Below, one piece after another: positions 55,026-64,000 of a stretch of 64,000 nt of DNA. Every line of letters starts with the position of its first letter. Position 1 is the stretch's first letter. Below the pieces are notes generated by a model. The model did not search any database and had not been told where the DNA came from. It worked only from the letters and a program-made list of their open reading frames with translations. Source of the stretch: Metopolophium dirhodum (Eukaryota; Arthropoda; Insecta; Hemiptera; Aphididae); assembly GCF_019925205.1 (NCBI RefSeq), contig NC_083566.1:7254001-7318000 (forward strand), written 5' to 3'. Position numbers and translations under genes: made by a program.

Positions 55026-58000
55026 TCAGTCTTGCTCCTTGTCCTTGTCATCAGCTTCCGGACTCAGTCTTTCGTCGTCGACGTCTTCGTCGTCGTCCTC
55101 GTCGTCGACCCCGTCATCCTCGTCACCGGCACCGGCGCCACCACCGATGTCACCGGCGCCACCGCCGACGTCACCGCCGCCGCCAACGCCGATCCCGCCG
55201 GCCTTTGAGAAGTCCATGGCCACCACGTCGTCGTCGTCGTCCTCGTCGTCCTCGTCGTCGACGCCGCAATCGTCGACCCCGTCATCGTCGTCGCAGTCGC
55301 CTTCGCCCTCACCCTCACCGTCGCCGTCACCATCACCATCGCCATCACCCTCGCCACCCGTCGTCGGTGGTTCTGAGTTGCTGCGACTGGCAGCCGGAGA
55401 CTTCATCGCATAGTCCAGCACGACGGCCGACTGCAACGGCTGGCCGCCGATCATGTCCTGCAGTCCCAAGTACTGGTGTTTGTCGGCCGCCGACATCGAC
55501 GACATGTGTTGCTGTTGCTGGTGCATCAGGTGTATCATGTCTATGCCCATCGGGAACGTGGACCCAAAGTCCGGGAAAAAGTTGGGAGTTGGGAACGCAG
55601 GTGGGTTGAATCCCGGAGGCCCCAGCATGAGGTCGACGGGTTCCGAGGGCGGGTTGCACGGCTGCAGTGTCGGGCCGTTGCCTCCACCGCCGTTATTGTT
55701 ACCGGAACCGTTGATATTCGACTGGCCGTTGTTGCCACCGCTGTTGTTGTTGTTGCTGTTGTTGTTATTGTTATTATTGTTGTTCTTGTTGCTGCTGTTG
55801 TTATTGTTCGATATGGACCCGAAGTGCAACAAGTCCAGCGGACCGTTTATGTCACCGAAACATTCTTTTTTCAACTGTTCCAGTTTTAGCGATTTACCGT
55901 ATTTGCCACGCACGTACATGAGCAGACTGTTGTACGGTATACCGAAGATCCTGGACGCCTGCGACGTGGTCATCTTCTTGTTCCACACGTGCTGTAGCGC
56001 TTCCGTGAGTTCGGCATTTGTCCACGACCTGGGAGGGCCTCCGCGGGGAGCGCTGTGCTGGCCCTTGGGACGTCCAACCGGGAACATTTTCTCTGCAGAG
56101 AAGAAAATAAGGAAAAAATGAAAAAAATGAACGAATTAGAAGTGACTTGCTATAAATTGCGTTGCCCATAAGGTTGTATTACTTACTTTTCTTTTTACTC
56201 GGCGGTGGATTGTCGAACCTCGGTTCGATCAGTTCGTTTAGCAGTGGGTTTCTACAGCCGTCCAAACCGGGAAATAGACCTGTTATGAATGAAGATCACA
56301 TTAGAAAAAAATGATAGTACACACACGCATTGACAAACAAAATAAAAATGCATAATCTACGATTTAAAATAATATTTAAATGTCATCACGTTGAGAACTT
56401 CCAACGATTTGTCGCACTATGTTAGAATAATTATTTCAAAATGATAAAGAATCATCGTTGGAGTTTATGAAGGATAATACCACATCATAATATTATATTG
56501 ATGTTGTTGTATTAATCGATCGTCACTGTTCGCGAAATTATTACCGTAATACGTAATATTACGTATGTAAAATATGTTATTATGATTGAACACCGGCACG
56601 ATTGATTTATTTTGGAATTGGCAAATAGCAAGTGTCGTGTAGTAAGTAACTATACCTATGTGTAATTAATACGAAACGGCAAAGTTGTAATAAGAAGGAG
56701 AATGAAAAAAGGACAGATTAAATTAATGTAATGCTAAACTTAAGTATTTCTAAAAAAATATTATTTTTGAAAATTCAGTGCCCCCTTTATACATCCTTTA
56801 TACATAATATTTGCTATGACATTAATTCTTCATGCATCTAGTGCAATGAAACTGTTACGTGATTAATTTTCAATTTACAATAAAAACCGTCCGAGAGAAA
56901 GCTTAATAAATATTTATTAGTTACCTATATCAAAACTGTTTTAATTCTCAGTTTATTATATTGTTGTTTCAAATATTTAAACAAATCAATGGATTTTAAT
57001 AGATGAACTGTATTTTTTTTTAAACTCAATTTATTGAACTCATTAAATAATATAGAAATAATTAATAATATTCCGGAACTAACAACATTAATAATAATGT
57101 ATAATCGGTTTTTTTATATTATGTTGTAATTATTATTATATATTAATATAATTACTAATTAAATGTATTTTTTTATAGTATGCGACTGTGTGCCATATAA
57201 AAACAACATTGTTAAGAAATGATTATTATTAAATAGAAAACGCAATATTGATTTGCCCCTTTTATTTCAAACACCACTATACATGAAAGAAAATAATTGG
57301 TCTACCTTAAACGCCTAAAAATAATTTTATAATTTATTTTTATATTTGATAGTTTTAAAACAATTTTTTTAATGATTATTCAGTTGTTGCTAAACAGTTA
57401 ACTATTTTATTACGTAATGAAAATTTTTTTTTCTGTTACTCTTACCAAATTGGGCATCTATTGGAAACACTATAATAGAAAACAAAAACAAAAAAGTATT
57501 AGCTTTATGAACTCGATAAAACTAAAATGAATTACAATATAATATATCAGAAACATTTTATTGCTCTCGTCATTGTTACAATTGACAATTGTTATCCTAC
57601 GACTGCGGATAAGTTTGAAATAAATTATAGTATAAGATACTTCATATTACAAAAAAAAAACGCATACGCATGTCGAGTGCTCTTTTAAAATAATGAATTC
57701 CAAACAAAAATAATATAATATAATATATTATTATAAAAAGAACACTAAGCGCCTAACAAAAAACACATGGACACGTAATTACTTGGTGTGCTCTACCTCT
57801 TAGTCACACACACAAGCTACATTTTTGTTTTCTCTAACAATGTTTTATATTTATTAACTCAAAGTATACATAATATTCAAACTTACTGTGAGGAGGTCCT
57901 TGTAGAGATAGCGACGACAACGGTCCAAAAGGCGGAAACAGCGAGTTCTCAAAGTGCGGATCCTATAAAAAAAAAAAAAAAAATGACATATTATGAACTT

Positions 58001-61000
58001 TGTTTCGTAATACTGTTAAAATGACTTCTGTTAAAATCTAATATTAAAGTGTATGTATGATAATAATATGGTAAACAAAGTAAATCTATACTAACGTACC
58101 TAAAACTTAAGAGCTCTCGAAAGTATACAATTTAAATACGTTACTGAAACTGACCATTTAAACTATGTTTATGACTCAAAGTTGTGTATTTTTTCAAAAT
58201 TTTTTTCGAAATTAAAATCATATTTGTATAGGTAAAGCACTATAATATTATTATAAATAGGTACAAATATTTGCAAAAAAGAAACACCACTTTCAGACGA
58301 AAATCTCGGTCGTAGGTTTTAGTTACTGCCAAGGGATTAATAATATTTTTATATTCTATATGTATATTAAAATTTTAAAGCAACCAAAAATATCATTGTT
58401 ACTTCGGTTGACATTAATAATATTTCCACGGACTTTAATTTCCAAAACGAATAAACAAACTAAACAGTAACGACGAGTCCCCGTGGTAAAGAGGGGTGAA
58501 AAAATAAAAATAAAATACGTAAAACAAAATATAAGTAGCGAAGACGTGAACTCACGTGTGGATTAAGTGGTATGCTCATGGGATCCGGCCCATAATAAGG
58601 GAAGTCCGGATGCCTCTGATGCTGTTGTTGGTGGTTGAGATGATGATGGTGGTGATGGTGGTGGTTCTTTTTGTTACTCGACTGGTTATTATTATTATTG
58701 TTATTGTTGTTTACGTTCGGATTGCCATTGTTGGCAGTCAACTCTACCGGCAGACTTTGTCCCAAGTCTCCAATCATTTCTGATTCTTCCACTTCGACCT
58801 TCATTTGTTTCTGAAAGAGAAAATAATATCTCGTTATAAACGTATAAACGCATAGAAAAATAACGCCAATTATGACGTGTTTCATTAAAAACATTGAATG
58901 AGATGTAAAATTATGTGTGTAAAATAATGAAATATTATAATAATAATAAACTAATACGCTAAATTGTAAATAATATAAAACCCATAATTTTCTCTTTCTC
59001 CATCACACTTTCATTTCCTTTTTATTATGAACAATATTATTTGAACAACTATAAAACATCATTGAGTCATTTTTCTTTACAACAAAAAAATGTATCAATT
59101 AATTTTATATATTATTATAGGCATACTTATATCAGTCGTCCATTTAGATTTACAAGTTATGTTTGAAAACTCACATTTGCCGACGGCGACGGTGTCCTAT
59201 CCGGCCTCTTACTGTTACAACTTAAATTTGTCGGCATGTTTTCGTTATTGATATTTTCATTGTTCGGTGATTTTTTCATCGACAAATTTTCGGCGACATT
59301 GTTACTGAAGTTCGACGGAGAAGGAGCTTTGCTCAAATCTTGTGGACCAATCGCTTCGCCCGATCTTCGCCTGGGTCGAGCCTAAATATATGCATGTACA
59401 CACAATGATGTCAATAAAAATCGTTGTATAAAGGTTAAGCGCGTCGTATTATATTAATATAATATTATAGTATTGTCTGTAGTTGACAACATTGGACGTT
59501 GTATAAGCATTATTGGCAAATTTCTCTCTATGAAGTATAGTAACGGGTTCGGTTCTTCGAGACGAAGAGAAAAGAATATTGAAACACAGCGAACGAAAAA
59601 CCACACAGTGAGGTTAGCTGGTCACGTAATAATATCGCAATTCAGGTGCTGCATCAGTATAATATAGGCACGACTTACCTGTTTCCTGCGAGGTGTCGGC
59701 GACGGACAGTTCCGGTCGCTGAACGTGATGGGTGGCAAGTGCTGTATCTGTGGCAGGCGGATGTGCGAAGGATCGTACGGATTGGCTGCAGCGGCGGCCG
59801 CAGCGGCCGCGGCGGCCTGGAAGAACATCCTGGTGGTCGGCGACATGCGGCCGGCGGATCCGTCGCGGTGGTGCGGTGGCGGCAGCGCGAGCGCGTGGTG
59901 CGGCGGCGGCTGCGACTTGTTGCGCGGACTCTGCGGCGAGTCGGCGGTCCGGTGCCTGTGGTGGTGATGATGGTGATGGTGACCCTTGCCCGGAGAACTC
60001 TGTCCGTTCGTCAGCTCGTGGCCGGCGGTCGTGCCGGATTTGCTGCCGCTGGGACTGTGGCCCCTGTTGGAGTGGTGATGGTGATGGTGATGGTGGCCGC
60101 CCACGCCGTGGTGATGAGACGACGGAAGCGGTGGCTGCTGTTGCTGTTGCGACGGTGATGGTTGGACGTCCGTGGGCGTCGCCGACGACGAAGTGGGCGA
60201 ATCGACAAACAACGGAATGCGCTCAGTGTGGGCCAGTCCGCGGATCTGCAATCGTGAAAGCGATTAGCGGTCGCGATCTATGACCCACAACCCACCCGAT
60301 GGTAGCCAGGGTTCTCTTTGCTCCCCCCCCCTTCCAATCATCAGCACACATTCGTTACAGTCGTTGGTAATATTATATAGGTACCTACGAGTTGACATGG
60401 TCAGTGATGAATGAGGAGCGGGTATGATGACGGGTCGTACTGCCGTGGCTTTACCCAGTTAAAAAAGTTGGAAGCCGACCAATTATTTTTTCTTAATAAT
60501 TTTTTTTACCCGTTCTAACAAAGGCAAAGGTTATTGCATAAGTAATTCATTAGAACTAAGAATATTTTATAATGGGTTGGGTTAGTGTGTTATTTAATAT
60601 TTTTATTGATTTTTAATGTTCATACCTATCCAAAGTGTAACGTCAAGGTGTAAGTCCACTCACTATATTTACTATAAATTAAGCATATAATGCATGTATA
60701 TTTAAATATTGTGTACCTATACTTGTAATAGGAAGTAATACCTATATTATTTTGTAGGTAGTTTATATTTATTAAATTAACCATAACTCGAGTATGACTG
60801 AAGTATAAAGAAAAAAGAAACCTAATAATGCATAATTTCTAACTCAAAACTTCCGGAATTTAATTTTATTTTGGATAAAATCTTACAAACATCGAAAGGT
60901 CAGTAATTTTTATTGCCATATCCGTCGGATTTTTACGAAACAAATCTCTGTCTTAATTAAACCTGTATTTTTAGGTCCTTAAACGTTCTTGGTACCTAGA

Positions 61001-61734
61001 TATTAATAAATCTGCTCAAGCAACGTTTTTACAAGCTACGAGCGCATCAAATCAATGTTGTAAATGTATAGCTGCTTAACTGCAAACTAAAATACTATAT
61101 AATATACCACGAGATCGATACAATTATATCTCAATTTTATAATCCTTTTAAAGTTTAGTTTGTACAAAATGTTATGCAAGTAAAAATAATAATATGGTCA
61201 TCGATACTGTGAGGAGTTTACGTTAAAATCCGAAAATTTGTCTTCGTAGGTATAGGTACATACAATTTTTAGGTCTTCTTCCCGGATAACACTAATAATA
61301 TTATAATGTTTACGTACTTGTAGCGTTTCAGCAGCCTGTAGCAACAACGGCAACTGTTCCTGGCCAACGTTAATCTCCCCTTTGTACATGAAGTGTATGA
61401 TGGCTCTCATCTCCCAGTCAGGAAGGTCCTTAAGCACGATCACAGGATGTTTGCACGGGGTTTCAGAGAATAGCCTTTGAAAATATGGACTAGGAAAAAC
61501 ATACGATATAATTAAAAAATAATAAAGATATTATATTCCCGAGATACAAGTCTAGTGTATAAATTTGGGTAGGTACCTGCAAGCGGATAAGACGACTTTG
61601 TGGGCTTTGAACTGAGTCTTTTCACAAACCAGCGTGACGTCCACGAGAGTTTCGTTTTGTAGTAGCACTTCGATGGCGTCCATCATGTGGACCAGGTGAT
61701 TGTTCCACCGAAGACTGTACTGTGGCGTGTCCAT
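55026..61734 (-). CDS. lov: BTB-Pipsqueak (BTB-Psq) transcription factor, jim lovell-like, complete
   Basis: Exons in transcript order: 61734-61577, 61489-61318, 60245-59679, 59381-59175, 58810-58556, 57962-57887, 57470-57447, 56279-56187, 56092-55026; 2619 nt, 872 residues plus stop. Residues 1-115 are a BTB/POZ domain (YSLRWNNHLVHMMDAIEVLL, ETLVDVTLVCE, FKAHKVVLSACS, PCKHPVIVLKDLPDWE, IIHFMYKGEINV). Residues 111-299 are His-, Ser- and Ala-rich with a poly-Ala run; a basic PRRKQARPRRRSGE spans the exon 3-4 junction (likely NLS). Residues 540-585 are the Psq helix-turn-helix (SWTNAELTEALQHVWNKKMT, ASRIFGIPYNSLLMYVRGKY), preceded by an AT-hook-like GRPKG. After it come poly-Asn, Gly-Asp/Gly-Glu and Asp-rich tracts. 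Such proteins bind DNA in the nucleus and dimerise through BTB. Assignment to jim lovell rather than another BTB-Psq paralogue rests on the BTB/Psq sequence and the ARPRRRSG linker recalled from the fly protein, so the symbol is less sure than the family. MDTPQYSLRWNNH is the usual start; an acceptor at about 61748 implies a non-coding 5' exon upstream. Confidence 0.9.
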
Positions 61735-61747
61735 ATCCGTTAATAAC

Positions 61748-64000
61748 TGTATGGAGAAAAAATAAATAATATTGTTAGAATATAATCAACTGAAATTTTC
61801 AATAATTGTACAATAGCCGAGTTATAGTTTCACATTTGATTCGACTTCATTAAAATAATACGTAATGATATTGTAAAACAATACGTATTTGCTTTTCCGA
61901 CCAGAAGGCCGTAAGATTATACTAAGATATTATAAAAAGAAGTTATTTCGATAAATAGAAGAAATACAAGAGTGGAAAAAAAAATTATAATCATATTCAA
62001 AACATTTTTTTGTATAAAAACCATGGAGTTTGATCACATTAAATATACAAAATAAAAATTGTGCACAATATTATGTGATGACATATTGTTATTATAGTAG
62101 ATTATTTATTGTTAATGAGACGGAATGGTTGATTGAAATGAAATGCATGCAATATGCAAACATGTTGTCTTCGAAACACTGCGAAAACTGAAATGAATAG
62201 GTATGGTAAAAAGAAAATAGTGTCATTTACATTAGAAAAGGGGGCCTAAACTGTATAATGACAAAGTATGGCTCAAAAGGGCGAAAAGTACATTAAAAAT
62301 GACGCTGTCGTAAATTTTATGACCTAAAAGTCTTTTTAAGGAAAAAACTTTATGCGAATAGTTTGTAATGACGGTAAACTCGACATTAAAAACACGGTAA
62401 ATCAGATTTCTTCATTTTAGAACAATAATAAATAAAACTTAAATGGCTGTCATTTGTTTGCGCACAATTTACAATTTTTAAGTTCTGAGTGAAACGAACA
62501 ATTTGTGATTGGTATTATAATACATAGTTTTTGTTTGTTTGTATTTTTCATACAAAATTTTCAAGTAATTTATCGATTAAAAATCGAATTTAGTTGATAA
62601 TATTATATTGAATGTTCAGTTGTAAATAATTTATCTATAGGTAAATGCAAAGAATCAGAAAATACTACATAGATACCTATACAATCATGGTTGTTATGTT
62701 TATAACACAATGTTTTAAACAAATGGTTTTAAACATGTTTAAAACATAAATTTAAAACATTTGTTTTAAAATTGTTGTTAATTATTGTTTAAAACATACG
62801 AGTAAAACATACTAAACTACTTAAACTCTTAACGACATATTGTTTGAGTTTTAAAATGTTCTAAACCAATTAAAATATACTGTTTAAGACACTGTCTTAG
62901 TGTTCAACTAAAGTTGAGTTCAGAAATATATTAATTTTTTTAACGTAGCTAATATTCAATAATTGTTTTTAAGTTAATCCCAACACATCACTGCGCCAAG
63001 GCGATTTAAGCCAGACGAACGACCCGAGTGCCGACATTAATTATCAATTCCGTGACATAACATAGTGTTTGGTTAACATTTTTAAATACTACTATAATAT
63101 TTTGTTATAGGTACATATATATAACTGGTAACGAAAAAAATCATGGTATGGACTGACCCAAAAAGTCCACTAGCACTTACAATAATAAAAATATGACACA
63201 TTAATCAAATCCGTATTTTAACCAAACTATGACACCCTGGCACCGGGGCCAATAACTATTCCCCTCGACTGATTCCCTTTTTATGAGCCACTGACGTTTA
63301 TAACAACGTGTGTACAATATTATTATTGCAAAATTATAAACCAATTTTTGACAAGGTGTTAAATTGTTCCACAGGAACGCAACGCATTGTGTGGTTAAGC
63401 GTGTAAAACGTATACAACTAGATTAAGGTGACATACAATTTCAACAGTATATAAGTCATTTTCCCTGGCGACGAAAGTTTAAGTTTTAGTAAAGTCGAAA
63501 CGTATAATAATAGTACCTTCATAATAGTAACTCGTGGGTGTGTTTACTTGCCTATTATTATATTATTACATAACAGTCATATTGTTTCGAATGTTTGCCT
63601 CTTACACAACATATTGTTTCACTGGAAACGAGCGTAATAATAATATCCAATATGTAATACCTAATATCATATTGTTATAACGCACTCACAACTCACATGT
63701 CACAACACCACATGCTGCAGGTATATAAATACTCTTAATTATGTAAAAATCCCACGTGAAGACAAACAACTAATGCAAGGTTATTTTCATGTGTAATTAT
63801 TATTATTATTATTAACCTAACCTAAGAGGACGCTACTCACGCATTTGTTTTCTCTGTCCTATAAATGCGTAACATAGCACATTTTTAAGTGAATTATTAG
63901 CATTGTTATGCTACATTATATACGCGAAACATGCTAAAAAAATTGAAATACTGTAAAAGCCCCTCTTACAGCCACAGATAATATTATTGTCTTACCATTA
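61748..64000. other. Probable 5' intron/flank of the BTB-Psq gene
   Basis: The minus strand upstream of the start exon reads ttctccatacag then ttattaacggatATG, so an intron with its acceptor near 61748 is likely and its 5' UTR exon lies further right, perhaps outside the window. Contents are AT-rich with a GTTTAAAAC-like cluster at 62711-62890; no other coding exon seen. Confidence 0.5.
62711..62890. repeat. Cluster of GTTTAAAAC-like sites
   Basis: About ten gtttaaaac, gttttaaac, taaaacat or close variants in 180 bp on both strands, including the perfect 20-bp palindrome gttttaaacatgtttaaaac at 62726-62745. Spacing is irregular, so it is not a simple tandem repeat. Confidence 0.6.

Noticed and set aside
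55039..56121. Long open frames on + (for example 55453-56121) opposite the last BTB-Psq exon
   Set aside because: They are antisense readings of low-complexity codon repeats; the minus-strand frame has a real Psq domain and matching splice phases.
59646..60283. Open frames on + opposite the His/Ala-rich exon
   Set aside because: Antisense to CAC/GCC codon repeats; no motif, and the minus strand fits the exon chain.
1..64000. CRISPR array, integron, phage or bacterial operon
   Set aside because: No regularly spaced direct repeats with unique spacers and no prokaryotic gene layout; the exon-intron genes show a eukaryotic nuclear sequence.

Overview
The window looks like nuclear DNA of an aphid or close relative. 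It is strongly AT-rich, has short phase-consistent exons with GT-AG introns, and repeatedly shows aphid-style interspersed sequence (taggtacctac-like motifs, families of degenerate repeats, many AAT microsatellites). The aphid assignment is an inference from composition and repeat style; no species marker is present. There is no prokaryotic gene organisation.

Three protein-coding genes can be supported. (1) At the left edge, on +, lie the last three coding exons of a hyaluronidase (1259-5955); the 5' exons with the catalytic acidic residues lie outside the window. (2) On -, 15536-23918, is a complete nine-exon gene of 555 codons encoding a secreted NDNF/Nord-type protein with signal peptide, NDNF domain and FN3-like modules. 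(3) On -, 55026-61734, is a complete nine-exon gene of 872 codons encoding a BTB-Pipsqueak transcription factor, most like Drosophila jim lovell. It carries an N-terminal BTB domain, long low-complexity linkers and a C-terminal Psq helix-turn-helix. All internal exon phases were checked by hand and each reading frame closes.

The rest is non-coding. 5956-15535 separates two convergent genes. About 31 kb (23.9-55.0 kb) between nord and lov contains no convincing coding exon but is rich in repeats: a tRNA-derived SINE with target-site duplication, a 460-bp fold-back element, a small CCC...GGG element inserted in one copy of an older repeat, a hAT-like MITE, several members of dispersed families, a (CTCTGT)n minisatellite and many simple repeats. 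61748-64000 is probably the first intron or 5' flank of lov and holds an unusual cluster of GTTTAAAAC-like sites with a perfect 20-bp palindrome.

The three genes show no sign of acting together; the window is an ordinary insect gene neighbourhood. I found no clearly new biological system. The most interesting points are the repeat structures, the CtBP-like PxDL motifs and microexon of the BTB-Psq gene, and one doubtful splice donor in nord.
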